Below, piece after piece: positions 22,121 through 35,529 of a stretch of 64,000 nucleotides of DNA. Positions within the stretch are counted from its first letter, which is position 1. Each line of letters opens with the position of its first letter. The notes under the pieces are model-generated. The model did no database searches. It was not told the DNA's origin and worked only from the letters and a program-made list of their open reading frames with translations. The DNA lies in contig NC_090282.1 of assembly GCF_037392515.1 (NCBI RefSeq), positions 31,543,554 to 31,607,553 on the forward strand, given 5' to 3'. The stretch comes from Haliotis asinina. Taxonomy: Eukaryota; Mollusca; Gastropoda; Lepetellida; Haliotidae. The position numbers were made by a program, and so were the translations under genes.

Positions 22121-22260
22121 TGGACAGATGGACTATGCACCCACTACAAATTACCAGAAACAATAGAATATATATTCACACACTGCCAACTGGAACAAAC
22201 AAACATCACACAATTTTATAACTCTATACCAAGCGAATGAACAACATTCACCTGTTAGCG
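22121..22260 (+). pseudogene. 3' end of the LINE ORF2 after the Tc1 insertion
   Basis: KLPETIEYIFTHCQLEQ resembles the C-terminal 'ET..HiL..C' motif of jockey-type ORF2 proteins. It directly continues the transposase frame, which is why one long open frame spans two unrelated elements. Confidence 0.6.
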
Positions 22261-22439
22261 CCATATCTACTTTCTTCCCAAAATCAACTTAACTGATAAA
22301 ATTTAGGCCATTCCAAACAAAACCTACAATACCTTAAACAAATGTATCCCCTCTCCCTTCCACTGTTTAGATATGGGATCCAAATATATTTTTCCAAGCA
22401 CCAAACTAGCTAAATTGTTTTAGAGGCATTTTAGAAGTT

Positions 22440-22945
22440 GCTGAGCTAAAGGTGAAGCAACAAGTTTTATGGATGATCAACTTCTTTATTTTCACAATGG
22501 CGACGTTTCGGTATGGATTCTTATACCGTTTTCAAGCATATGGGAGGACAAGGTGTAACAGTTTATATACAGGTACATGAGCTTTGGCTGAGGAGATTAA
22601 AAATAACAATAACATAATTGAGGAGATGAGATAAAAAAAAACATCAAAGGATATAACTAGAGTCGTTAATATAACCAGTGATTAGTGTGAAGCCATGGGT
22701 AGGGGTGGGGGGATTACAGCGTTGAGGGGACCAATTAATGGAGGATTAGTGACGGAAGAAAGAGATTGATATTTGTTGATTAAAGTGTCGAATTGGTTAG
22801 GTAGAAATATACCCTGATCCCTGTTTATGGAAGGGTTGTGTCTGCGGATGTGAATAGCTTCTGCCAATTTTCTCTTCTTGTAATCATGTTTGTTGCTGGA
22901 GAGTGTTTTCATAGTGTCCCAATTGATTTTGTAGTCAGGAAGTCA
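22440..22945 (-). mobile_element. Penelope-like element 3' end: ORF C-terminus and terminal hairpin
   Basis: Minus strand encodes INWDTMKTLSSNKHDYKKRK then LAEAIHIRRHNPSINRDQG, the typical tail after the GIY-YIG endonuclease of Penelope-like retroelements. Downstream (22501-22536) lies 'cttgaaaacggtataagaat', 'ccataccgaaacgtcg' with a perfect 6-bp stem. 5'-truncated; RT domain absent. Confidence 0.75.
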
Positions 22946-23750
22946 GACTCTTAGTGTGCTTACTGTTTACTCAGTTCCAACTCCTCTTATTATTAACAAA
23001 CTGCTCTATATTTTTGCTTTCTCATAATTTTGGCTTTTATTTTATTTTACAAATGTTGTAAACGTTTTTATTAAACATTCAGGTAAGTTTACAGTCCTTA
23101 TATTTATATTTTGGGTGTGTTTGTTTATTCCCTATTTCTTCATTATTATATCATTTAGTTAAAACCCCACCTACCCTGTTGGTGACATTGGCACTGCTAA
23201 AATCCGACCTAAAACTTCTAATTTTGTTCGGAAAGCGCCATTTCAACTTTTAGTGTACGCGGTAAAGCATCAAACCAGGTTCTGTTTGGCATTGCTGGGA
23301 AAGCGGGGATATACAGTTTTTATTCCTACTATAATGATGTTAATGATACGGAGACACACTCGGTTTATAGCCTTTGTAGCCTTGAATGATTTTATGGCTG
23401 ATTGTGCCATCCTATCGGATTTTGTTTAATACCCACACAGTTTTCAACCAGAAATGTCCACACTACTTCCAACATGTACTGAGCAAGTATATGAACAGCA
23501 AATAAATTCTAAACGCTTCTGTATAGGTCAGTCTTGTTGTACAGTGATACTGTGATACTTACACTGAACATTGCAGACATGAGACAAGAAGCTCTGATGG
23601 AACTCATTTTTGTTTTGTTTGTTACAGCAATAGTCAAAATGGCAGAAATGTTCCCATTCCATCTTAATCCTAAATCGTATTTATTCCCACATGACGGGGA
23701 CAGCCACGCACGCTCCGTCAGTTTCATGTGGAAGACCCTGGTTTGATCCC
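22946..23750. other. No feature seen
   Basis: AT-rich DNA. An open frame at 23581-23746 (+) has a hydrophobic start but no homology I can name. Confidence 0.3.
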
Positions 23751-23752
23751 CC

Positions 23753-24160
23753 ATGCTTTACATCTACCTGTACTTGAGAAATTACGCATGTTTTACATCT
23801 ACTTGTACTTGAGGAATTGCCCATGTTTTACATCTACTTGTACTTGAGGAATTGCCCATGTTTTACATCTACTTGTACTTGAGGAATTACCCATGTTTTA
23901 CATCTACTTGTACTTGAGGAATTACCCATGTTTTACATCTACTTGTACTTGAGGAATTACCCATGTTTTACATCTACTTGTACTTGAGGAATTACCCATG
24001 TTTTACATCTACTTGTACTTGAGGAATTGCCCATGTTTTACATCTACTTGTACTTGAGGAATTGCCCATGTTTTACATCTACTTTTACTTGAGGAATTGC
24101 CCATGTTTTACATCTACTTGTACTTGAGGAATTGCCCATGTTTTACATCTACTTGTACCT
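23753..24160. repeat. 35-bp minisatellite
   Basis: About eleven to twelve nearly identical units of 'ttttacatctacttgtactt' plus 'gaggaattgcccatg'. A G/A variant (gcccatg or acccatg) is shared by blocks of neighbours, as expected from unequal exchange. Confidence 0.95.
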
Positions 24161-24839
24161 GGTCTAGAAGGTTAGTGTAGTTTGCCTTTTCTGGAGTGTC
24201 TATATTGTTTTAAAATAATGTTTACCAGTTTCATTCTTATGCATATATATAAGCTTAAAAGCTGGAGCAAGATATTGCCTGCAATAGACAGTATCCAATA
24301 ATGTAAGCTGGGACTGACACCTCATACACAGCTCATGGACATCATACAAGCACTGGTAAAAATACCATTTTCCCAACAAATCTCAACAGTCACAGGCCCA
24401 ACTGGCTACTTTATTTTCATGCAGTCATTTTGTAAACATACCACTCCTTCCGACCTGTTGTGTTATAATACACTTTTGAATCCTGTACGATTATGGTCTG
24501 ATAAAAACGTTCCCATATTTTCAGCTTAAAGATGAAACCCCCTGTGTACCTTCAACTCTCGGACTAGTGAATTATTTTATGGGCTAGAAACATTCAGGTA
24601 TAGTTAGCTGAGTAACTTGGAAACTTTTGCACACACTGCATACAAGGCAGCCATGGCTGGTCTCTGGGGTTTTGTTATTCAGTAGGTTACCCACGCTTTC
24701 TGTTGATTAAGTCAACCATGCGTTGCCTTGATTGAAGGTATTCCAGACCATGACACAAGAGGAAACAGGTTGGAACTATTACCTCAGTAAACAGTTTAAC
24801 TCAGTCGTAAACGCCATGTAGCTTCTATGTACAGTAGAA

Positions 24840-25215
24840 CTGCAACAATTCACCAATTGCACTAATACATCGCGATACATTCATTTGATACAGCTATCGT
24901 ATCAGTGACTGGTCTGTCGATACAAAAGGATACACAGCCTTTATTTTTTTTAAAAAAAAAGAAAGAAACCAAACAGTATATCTTATACATGTTAAGGTAC
25001 TTATTTAGAAAAAAATACACGCGTGTACGTATGCTAGGATTATTCGTTTATTTATAACAATAACTTTTATGTTATACACATATTCCATGAAATAAGTCAT
25101 TTTAAATCTAATACTGTGTCATTCTTTCAAGGTGTATGTATTGTTATATGTATCGTATTGCAGGTAAAATATTGTGACACCTATCATGTCTTGGTATAGT
25201 GTATCATCCCAGCCC
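24840..25215. mobile_element. Probable hAT-like MITE, degenerate
   Basis: Starts near 'gaactgcaacaattcaccaa' and ends 'tatagtgtatcatcccagcc'. Between them lie 'atacatcgcgatacattc' and 'atcgtattgcaggtaaaata', the gtatcg-rich style of widespread hAT-derived elements. Ends are imperfect and no target duplication was confirmed. Confidence 0.4.
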
Positions 25216-28200
25216 CAATGCACAAAAGTCTCCCCATTTGATCCTAGTGATTCAATGCCTGCGATAGAAAGCATCACAAATGCATGTTCAAGTTGTAAAA
25301 TCAAAGAAATTTTGTATTTTATTTATGAACAATGGAATCCTCGTATGATCAATTCAAAGTGTTTTATTCAATCAAGTGACATAATTATCTGGCAATCACA
25401 TACATGGATGTCCCAAATGATACACAGACATGTTGGTAAACACTGGACTGTTAATTTCATCATAGCTACACATGATCATACACATACAATAAAACTGTAT
25501 TGCCATGTTTCTTTAAAGACATAAGGACTAGTTTCCTAGTGGATTGAGCATCTTTTCTGTACTAATTTGCACAAGCATCGCAACCACCACCGCTGGCTCA
25601 TAATCTCAACATGTTTAACATATACTACAAAAATATTTCACTCAATATCTCTTATAGTGAAAACATTTGTTTCTGGACATATGTTAATATGCGGTCAAAT
25701 AATTGAATATCAACTCAGTTTTCAGGTTGTGTAATATTAACAAGTGGATCATTTCAGAATTTCAAGGAAGCAGTATTTTGTTCCTGTAGATGGACCAACT
25801 TCGCAAAATAAGCATCTAGTATATTTAAAGTGAAACCATGAAGTACAAAACTATTATGTGATCTGCACAGTGAACAGTCAGCACTTCATGCAGTTTTTTA
25901 ACACCAGTATCAAAGAACCAAGATTCAGTGTCATTACAAAGAATGACTTGTTACACATAGCACAAAATAGACAGACAATGAATTCTTTCAAAGATAGAAA
26001 ACAGGACACAAAATTTGATTCCCATCCTTGATTTAGCTGTCAACAGACTGGACTAGTTCCGGTTTGAGACACATTTAGTGCTCCTGCTGCTACGCAAGAG
26101 GACAGAACACAGAGTAAGACAAGGACTGGAGAAATCTGTACAATTCTAGCGGTTATCCTATCCGACATAAAATGTACAAGTTACATCACTTAAATATACA
26201 CAACCATTATTGTTACCTACATCACAGTCAGCCAGCATCTTTTAAACATCCAACCACTTCTGGCCATCATCAGGTTTTATATAATACATTGAAGACACCA
26301 TGCAAGATTAGGTCCTTGTTCCACAAAGTGTTCATAGCAGGAAAGAGACCACGACCCTCATACTAAAACACAGACTTAGGACTGTCATAGTAGTGCTATG
26401 ATCACATTATGGAACCGACCCTGGTGTTAATTCTGAAACTCTCCACTCTTAACTACTCAAGTAAACATACAAAGAAAAAATGAATGATTCCAAACATTGC
26501 ACCTGCTCAAATGTGCTAAAGTGGTTGTTTTGCTGTACAAGTATCCACCTTGACTCTAAAGCCTTTGGGGTTTGGTAGCTAGATCATGTTATCCTCACTC
26601 AGAGTGAAAGTGTCAGCATTGAATCACAACAGAATAGTTTCATATCTAGTTATTCCATCTCATGTTAATTAGGTATTGTGAAGCATAAGATTAAATTATG
26701 TCATCTTTAGTTCAAAAGACTTCAAATGTATAAAAGAAATTTTAGCATTGTAACTGTGTATAAAACATGATCTCTAGGAGGCTGGACAGGTTAGCCCGAT
26801 GTCTTTGCCGACGTCTCACTTTAAGATGCTAAACTGGTTCCTTATACTAGTGCACACCCAAGCACTTCAACAAAGCCATCATCACATTAACACAGAGGAG
26901 TTTACACAACTTAGTGTTGAGATCGAGGAATGAATATATTAAGAACTAAGGGTTTAACTTTAAAAGAAATATTTTTCAAAGAAACTTCATTGATTTGAGA
27001 AAATTAGAAGCTACTGCACCTTCATGGAGCATAAAATGGCTTTGTGAGGCAGGGCCTAATCCCACGAAAGAATCACATAAATAACATATCTCACTGCAAC
27101 ATCACAGTATTTGTAAAGAAAGGCTTACTGAGTGGATCTGGACAAAGCCTGTTTCAAATTCAGGCAAGGCCATTCCAAAAAACCAACATCCACATAAAAA
27201 CCAAAACATGTTTCACATAAAAAATAATGGAACAAGGTTTTCAGAATTTCTCTGAAGTGCCTGTAGACTCACATATCATACATATTTACCCTCCCATCTA
27301 CTGATGGTTTCACATACTCCAATACAAATATCTATATCGTTCCCAGGGTATTTACATCTGTACATAATACTGTTCTTCAATAACTCAGCAAGGACTACAA
27401 GTGACCAACTGCAAGTATGTACACACTCAAACCTTGTGAGCACTATGTATAGGGCTGAAAGCTTTCAACATAAACTGGACTTGACTACATGGAGATTAAC
27501 AATGGATACAATCAACAATATGTAACAATCAACAATGGCTGTGTCAGTATTCATCCCAAAGAGATATGGTCCGCCCCAAATTGGTGTGATGGTGTGACCA
27601 TGCTGAGACCATGCACAGCTCCACAGGAACCAACAAGCACCATAGAGGCAATAACAAGTTGAGGAAGTTGATATCCATTAATGTTTGTCTTCTTTGTTTA
27701 AAGGAATTCAAAGTTGACACATGGGGAAAGTAGTATCATATGTCTATAGCTCATCTCAGAGTGCATCAGTGTGTGAAAGATCGGACAGAACTATAAATAT
27801 GTACAACTGAAAAATGATATTAAAGAACATCCTTGATTTCACTAGAGTTAACCATGGCCATTACGTCATCTCTACCTGACTCTGAGGAGGGGTAGGGATG
27901 TTGTAAAGGATGGTTAACACTTAAATAAAGTGGGTGGGATGAGTACTGCTTGTTAGACCAGGCCCTGATTTCTTGAAACAAAGTTAAGTTCAAATTTCTG
28001 CTCATTCTGAGAAAACGCAGGAACAAGCATTTTCCAGAGTGAACGGAAATCAGTATCAACCTCTAACTTAGTAGACAATCTGAGTTTCGTGGACAGATTT
28101 CTCTGGTGGTTTGAACTTTATTATATGAAAAAAAATGCAGTTGAGTTAAAAATGCAGCTGTTTCTTATTGTCAAACTCAGTCTGAGATTTGAGCGAAAAC

Positions 28201-29099
28201 TTAAGTTTGTTTTGAGAAATTTGGGCCAAGATGGTTAAGGCAACTCATGATTCTGTGTTTTTCTTCTGTTACACAGATAAACGTATGTGGGTTTTAATGT
28301 AAGTTTAAAGGGGGATGTGGATGGGTGTTGTACCCCATGAATCCCAACCCAGATGATCCACTGCACAGAATGACTAAACAGTGAAACCTTGCACAGTTCT
28401 GGGTGCCACTGGTCAAAGCAAGTGCAGTGTTAAGTGATCATAACTCTCACACATTAAGATAAGACTTAAAACTGTTGTAGCACAGAGACTGTTATGTACA
28501 ATGACACCTGGGTCCATTCAGAAGAGGTCAACTTATCAGTACTACAAGATGTGATGAGGACTGATGTAAATCCATAGAACCAATGGTCAATCTGTAAAGA
28601 TCGGATTTTCACATTTTTTCTATCAGAAGTCAGGATGATCAAGCTGAGTTTCCAAGTTCACAGTACACTTTATTCATTGATTATTCTAACAGGAACAACC
28701 TGGGAACAATAAACACTTATTCTCATAGGCAAATCAGAATCAGTATGGTGGGACTTAACATCGTAATGGCCCAAAAAAAGCAAGTATCAACTCCTGGTCT
28801 AGTCAGTATTCCAGTAAGATGTCAGCACATCATCTGAGTGTGGGCAGGAATGACAAAACTGATACAGGTCTCAGACGTTAACCACTTTGGAAAAAAAACA
28901 ACCAGAGGAATGCTGCTGACAGACCTGGAAACAAGCAGGGAGAAATGGGAATCAAACCCAGGATCATAGATTCTGCACAGGAAGTAGCAGCACCCATGCT
29001 CCTTTTCACCCAATGAACTATTATACTTTGTACACAGCAAGGAAAGTGGCCTTGTGTTTTCAGTTTCTTCACAGCAAAAATGATGATGACTGAACTGGT
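25216..29099. other. Long region without recognised genes
   Basis: No coding signal. Short open frames occur on both strands but carry no domains and no codon pattern. Part may belong to the DENND4 3' UTR if that is very long. Confidence 0.4.
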
Positions 29100-29262
29100 T
29101 CGGACTGAGTATGGTTTCATGCTGCTTGCAGCAATATTCCTGCGATATCATAGCATGGGGACACCAGAAATGGGCTTCACCCATTGTATCCATGTGGGGA
29201 ATCGAACCTGGTGTTTGGCATGACAAGCCAATACTTCAATCACTATGCCACTCCAACGCCTC
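29100..29262 (-). repeat. SINE family B
   Basis: Reverse complement shows 'ttgtcatgccaaacaccagg', 'ttcgattccccacatgg' and 'tatcgcaggaatattgctgc'. Confidence 0.85.
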
Positions 29263-29289
29263 AAGTAGGTTCAGAAGGATTATTACCTA

Positions 29290-29475
29290 GTGAGTGAGTG
29301 AGTGAGTGAGTGAGTGAGTTTGGTTTTACGCCGCTTTTAGCAATATTCCAGCAATATCACGGCAGGGGACACCAGAAAATGGGCCTCACACACTGTGCCC
29401 ATTTGGGGAATCGAACCCGGGTCTTTGGCGTGACGAGCGAACACCTTAACCACTAGGCTACCCCACCGCCCCTAT
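29290..29475 (-). repeat. SINE family B, well conserved, with (GAGT)n tail
   Basis: Reverse complement runs 'gggtagcctagtggttaagg', box B 'gggttcgattccccaaatgg', 'gtgatattgctggaatattg', 'ggcgtaaaaccaaactcact', then an expanded (ACTC)n tail at 29290-29320. One of the least diverged copies here. Confidence 0.92.
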
Positions 29476-29663
29476 TACCTAATGACATACCTATATAGGT
29501 TTAGGAGTAAATGTAGCCCCTTTTTTCAGTCAACTGTTCTAAACTGCATGTTGCAAAATCATCCATACTGTTTAAAAGTTCTGTTTACATGTGGACTGAT
29601 GTATTGTAAAACAAATTCTAACATTGAAAAGATAATTGAAATGAGTACAATAAATGATGAAAT

Positions 29664-29894
29664 GATTACACGATGCCATTTAGAAAGTGGTCAAATGCAA
29701 CATATGTCATATTTGGGATTTCACTTTCGTGGAAGTCGCGGTGGCTGAGCGGGCTAGGCGGCTGACTTTGTGTGCTGGCGATTAGGTGCCTGACTCTGAG
29801 GGTGCGGGTTCGAATCCCGGATGGGACTCAACCGAAAAAAGTACTAGAATTTGTACTTTACTAAGAAAGTGAAATCCCAAATATGACATATGTT
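29664..29894 (+). repeat. SINE family C with inverted 3' arm (tRNA-Leu/Ser-like head)
   Basis: The head 'ggctgagcgggctaggcggc' and box B 'gggttcgaatcccgg' resemble a class II tRNA. A 29-bp arm at 29700-29728 is inverted at 29865-29894 ('gaaagtgaaatcccaaatat'). 'aataaatgatgaaa' occurs on both outer sides (29650 and 29896). Confidence 0.75.
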
Positions 29895-31417
29895 GAATAA
29901 ATGATGAAACTCGGTGAAAATTGGCAAATTCTTAACAAAACTTGACCTAAAAGCGCAGCAGTTCACATTCATGATATCTGCACTTTCTACAGTTATTAGA
30001 TGCAAAGGTTGCAGATAGTTCCAACAAGTTAACAGAGAAATCAATCCTTGATGTAACCATATAGGTACATAACACAAAGTAAGTGCTGTAAGTAAGTCTA
30101 AACTTTTGAAGAATGAAGAATACCACAATAATGGTTGCTTTGCCTATGGATAAACAATAAAACATCCTTCAGTTAAGCCTATATCCTAAAATGTACCTGT
30201 TGAATATCTTAAAAAGTTCTCAATATATAAATTGATGGCATGACATGTCCATCCTGAACGCCATGGGAATAGCATCTCTATACATATCTCCCAGATATTG
30301 ATAAGAGGCCTTGACTATGGGATCAAAGCAATAAAAAGGCTACTAAATTATGCAGAGTTCTGTTCTGTCCCCAATTTCAAATCAGCGATGCAAGCACTCT
30401 ATATTATCTTTCTCTACTGCCTTCCAGTACACTCGAGAACAAACATTATCTTTATGTATCATGAATCAACTGCTACACAAGTTCAAAGTTCAAGATTGAG
30501 TTCAAGTTGGCTGAGATATCAAACATTGTGATGAAAAAACCTTTTTCATTATGTAGGAAACAGCCGATTCAAATTTATAATTATTACAGAATGGGAGGAA
30601 GATATAAATACTGCAAAGGACACATCGTAAAGCATCATAGCTTATGACATCACACCCTAGTAGAGCTGAGAACAGCTATGATCCTGAAGTCAGACAGTTA
30701 TATCTACAGGAGCCACACATACATCAGGATCATCAAAAACTTAACACAAAATAAGAAATTTGTTAATAAAAACTGACAAACCATGAAAACCAAAGGTTTT
30801 AGGTGTCATAAAAGGATTTACTTTTACAATCATGAAATGAAAGTCCAGCAAAGCTGACACGGATAAAGAAGTTGAATGTCAAGAAAGTGACTCGTTGGCA
30901 TGAAACCCACCCATGGAGGAGCCCACCATGAAATACTCAGAGGAAAAGGTGAAACAAAAACCTGTGATCAAGCTAAATCCCACAGAAAAAAACCCATTCA
31001 TTATAAAACTGATGGAATGATGAAGAATAACAAATCTATGTAAATCGTGCATTGTTTCTAGGAAACAAATTGTGAGAAATAGTACAAGAATAACACAGCC
31101 AAGTTGAACACACTGTGACACAAGTCACTGTGGCAGTTCAGGCCTCCAGTGTCACAGTAAAAAATATGAGACCAACAGTTCTCGATTATTCTAAAGTCAG
31201 AGAACGGTTCCACACTTTGGTCACAGACTCCTCTAGAATTCATCGCACAGTGCTATTGCTTTAGAAGTGTTGTTATCTCTGTAATATTACAAATGAGTCA
31301 TATCACTATTATTCCGTACTTCTGTATTGTAACGTATCGGCAATATTCCAGTTCCTCTGTTTATGTAGTAACACTGTACTCTGCTGATTGGCTTCATCTC
31401 TTGAAGCAAGAGCAATA
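29895..31417 (-). other. DENND4 3' UTR and flank
   Basis: No gene recognised. It starts directly below the DENND4 stop codon on the minus strand, so at least part should be transcribed as 3' UTR. Confidence 0.45.
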
Positions 31418-34400
31418 TCACACCTCAAGCTCCCCGAAGACTTTTCGGCACCAGATGACTCCCTCGCCTCGAGGTTTGTCATCATTTTGAAGCCTCCGAA
31501 TATCTGCTGGGTTTAACTTGTCAAATGCCAAGGAAAACTCACGATCAAATGCATCTGAAAAGAAAGAATTTAACAAACTTTATTTGCAAGATGAAATATA
31601 CCTGAAGTTCATTTCTGGGTACTTTCTTCTGGGTACCTTGTTTTGAAATGAAAATAGTTAGCAATACTTTCAAGTACAGTGATTTGTAATATCAAATAGA
31701 AGGTCACATGCTTGACAGTGAGACATCTAAAAAATAAGTTGTTTTATCTAAATAACCTGTTTCCCTTTCAGTATTAACATGATTCCATGACAGAAATAAC
31801 CTGAAAATGCTTCATGTTAGAATGTTACTTATCTGATGGCTCAGATACAATTCTACCTCTGTGTTAGAATGATTGTTCATGGTGGTACTCTTGACCCTAA
31901 GAATGCTTAGAATTCACTACATAGAACACTTTCAGTTACTTTTGTGTTATGAAATGTAAACATCTTCATAAAAGATAGACTGCAAGATAATTGGTCGAGC
32001 CTTTGCTAATTATTCATGTCAGTATCAGCAACTAGGTGTTTATTTCTACTCACCATGATCAATGTTCTCTCTGCCACATGCAATGAAGGCCAAAAACAGA
32101 ATCTCTCTGTACAGACTCCGGAACTGGTGCTTCTTCTGCCGATGTCGTCGTCTGTTGTTCATGATAAGCTTGATTGGTGAGAGGACATCATTGCACTGGA
32201 TGCTGGAGATGATCTGGTGCATTTGTCTGTAACACCATACCAGAAGATGTGTCAACATGAGCTGCACCTTGGATGGACAACACTACTAAATGTGGCCAGA
32301 AAAGAGTTAATGTGGACGTCACTGAATGTCATAACTTAGCATAAAGAAATACATTACACTATGTTAACACAGAGTACACATAAAATGAATTCAAAAATAT
32401 GAACTGGTTTTTGGAGGCTGTGACCACTTTAGAAAAACATTCCGATCATGAAATCATCACAAACTAAAATCTACGGTTCATTAAGTTTATTATTTACTTA
32501 AGTTTACTGTGTACAATGACATAACCGGATAAATGAGACATGAGCCCATGTTTATGAATGAAGAGGGACAACTCCACATGAACTCTCAGCATCCACTTTT
32601 GCTAGCTCCTTTAGATAAGGCTGGATATGCCACTACAGGCAAGACAGGGGCCTGAAGATTCTACTCACGCTCGACTGAATGGCTGGGATTCTGTGACAAG
32701 TGCATCCACCACGGTAGACCGATGACCTGTAAAACAGAAGAACCGGGGGTTCAATAACATTGTGAGGGAGAAGAAGAGTGAGAGAGCAAGTTTAGTTTTA
32801 TGCCACACAGAGAAATATTCCAGCTATGTGGGGGCGGTCTATAAATAATTGAGTCCTAACCAGACAATCCAGTGGTCAACAGCATGAGCATCCATCTGCC
32901 CAACTTGAAACTAGTCGCCTCTGAAGACAGCATAGTTGCCTTTGGTGGCAAGCACGGGTTGCTTAAGACCTATTTTACCCCGAATGAAGGGAAAAGAGCC
33001 ATAGCAGCTTTCAACAATTCCATGAACATCGCAACAGACACATACCATAAACGGTTTCATGTAATGAATTCATGTGGGGAAAATATTTGCAAATGGAAGA
33101 ACACAGAAGCAGACTGACTCAACAATGTTCAGGATTATTTGTTGAATAAAGGCTTTTAACATCATTTTCAGCAGACGTATAATGTCAATATCTTGCTATT
33201 TATTATCTAAGCTTACTAAGCCATACAAATTTTCAGGCGTTTGAGGATTTGAACTAGTGGTCAAAGTCTGCATAGATATCAGGTTCCCATAATTTATAAT
33301 AATGTTGTTGTTTATAATATGCATGTGTTGCTACTGCATGAAATCTTCCTTTAGTTTTAACGGCTTGTCATACTGTTAAACAAATCTCAGTTCTGTAATT
33401 AAAGATGGTGTTATGAAGTAGATGATGTACCTGCATTCCAGGCTGTGTACATGGGCAATCCCATCTCATCATGTATACGTGTGTTGTCCCACATTGGCCG
33501 GATCAGAACGTGCCGTCTGTCATAAAGGTTGTCATGTTTCAATCCCTGAAATGTTAGCAACTACATATGAATTGGAATTCTCTGGAATTTAAATCGCTTT
33601 GTTTCCTCTTCCTTAATATTCTCTAAGCAAGCAACAACATCATCAGGACTATTAAACTAATCTGTCCCTTGTGATCACTTCAGGGTCATTTGAGACATGA
33701 AGTCTTCAGACAGTTCAACAATATGACTTTGTAAATATGGAAAAAACACAACAGTTTTTAAAGCTCCATGCCATTCAAAACATATTTCAGTCAGATTTTA
33801 TTAATAAATATGTCCCAATAATAGTTTCTCACACTGATAATTTCATCATGAGTAGACAAACAATGGAGATAACAGTATGTAATCAGTGATAAGGATCAGC
33901 GCAATAATGCAACAGAAGAAGGATTACGGAGAGGCTATAGTGCTGACACATATCCAGGTTGGACCATGATGTACCATCATCCTGGTCATCATTAAGTGAG
34001 ACAAATAAGTTTTGCATCACTGAAATAATAAGAAAAGACGAAGAATGTGACAAAGGTCTTGCAATGATACCACTCTTGTCAGTTCAGAAGCTGCCTACCT
34101 CAGACGGTTTTGTGATGGTCTTGGCAGTCAGGAGTAGTCCTGGTAGATGACTAGGAACCTCAAGACGTCGGAAGTACCAGATCTGAACAAAAAAAACCCA
34201 AATAACACAGAATGTCTTATAGAAACAGGCATCTGAACATCTGCTCATAATCTACTTTTCGAACAATGGGACTTATTATCAAATCCTATCAAGCAGTTTT
34301 TCAAATAGTTACCAATACTGTCTGGTTACTAACATGCAGTAACAGATTCCATCTATAGTTAATCACTTTGTTGAAGAAGGCTTGATAAACTGTACTTGCA

Positions 34401-35529
34401 AGAACACGTTACGTACCAAGTTCCAGAAGATAATGGGATGTTCATCTACAAATGTGTCCGACATCAGACCTTGGTCTCCCTCATGCTCCAACACATACTC
34501 CAACTCCTTCCGCAGCACCAGTGGACTCAGGTATGGCACAACGATCGGTGGGATGGAACATGCAGACCTTAAATACACCATCCACATTCAACCTCAGCAA
34601 TAACTCAGAATGACTGGTTGAGATGAGTGAATAAACATATTAATGCTGCTATGGGAAGCATTCAGTAACTTAAGGATGTGTACGTTAAATAGGAGTGACA
34701 AGATCAAAGTGACTATGATGGACTACAGGAAACTTATTAATATGGACCTGATGCCAAAAGAGTTGGGATTTCTGAACACTCACAATATGCTGACCCTTAC
34801 AATTTAAGGGAGGTTCCTCCCGAAAATTAGCTGCAAAATGTAATCATTTTGAGGGAAAATCTGGGACTTCAACCCACAAAAGTTCTTTAAGCAAGGGAGG
34901 CAACTCTAAACAGCAAACTGTGACACCACTGAAAACTTGGTTACCCCTAAATGATTGAATACCTCAAATTTCCTGTTATGTTTAGCCAAATGACTGGTTG
35001 CATTATAGCCATACCTTGCCATGAAGTCTTTCTTCATTTCAGGAACTGCAGAGGGTGATGTTGGCAGTTCCTCCTCTTCACCTATGGAGATGCTCAATGG
35101 TGACCTCATCGGCCTATAGCTGAACCCGTCTACTGACTCCAATGATGAACCAAAGGATGTATTATCAGTTGCATGTGTCAGACATTCACTGGTTGTGCGG
35201 CGTCTGGCTTCAATAGCAGCATCAAAGAATGCTGGATCTTTTACAGATGGACTCATGGACTTGAGCTGGTGCTTTGGACCAGCATCTTCTACTGGACTGT
35301 CTGCTCGATTATCAGGACTAGTTAGTGGACTAGGGGTGAGTGGGCCATCCAGCTCCATGGCATCACCGATCATAGGAGGGATGTCACAACTTGATAAGGA
35401 AGAGTTTGAGCTTAGCTGCCTCTCTACAGAGTTTGGAGGCTTTAGATGACTGTCAGAATCACACGTGAGATCACCCATTGGATTAGAGGTATCTTTCACA
35501 ACAGGACATTTCCCTGTGCCTCGCCAGTC
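31418..35529 (-). CDS. DENND4: DENND4: C-terminal region (seven exons)
   Basis: Exons 35015-35529, 34417-34567, 34099-34182, 33431-33545, 32669-32726, 32054-32226 and 31418-31554. The first is Ser/Pro-rich. The rest reads [78 protein letters not shown] and [13 protein letters not shown] then TGA, closely matching the vertebrate DENND4 end. The donor for 35015 is AAG|GTATGG inside a longer open frame. Confidence 0.92.

Noticed and set aside
21620..22240. A host gene of 206 codons
   Set aside because: It is Tc1 transposase fused by insertion to a LINE C-terminus, with broken upstream frames.
23753..24160. CRISPR-like array
   Set aside because: Units are head-to-tail with no unique spacers, in an animal genome; it is a minisatellite. 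The same holds for 7614-7990 and 60024-60585.
29729..29828. A tRNA gene (Leu/Ser type)
   Set aside because: Boxes A and B are clear, but the acceptor stem has at least two mismatches and the sequence runs into a SINE body with relatives at 48880 and 18385. It is a tRNA-derived repeat.
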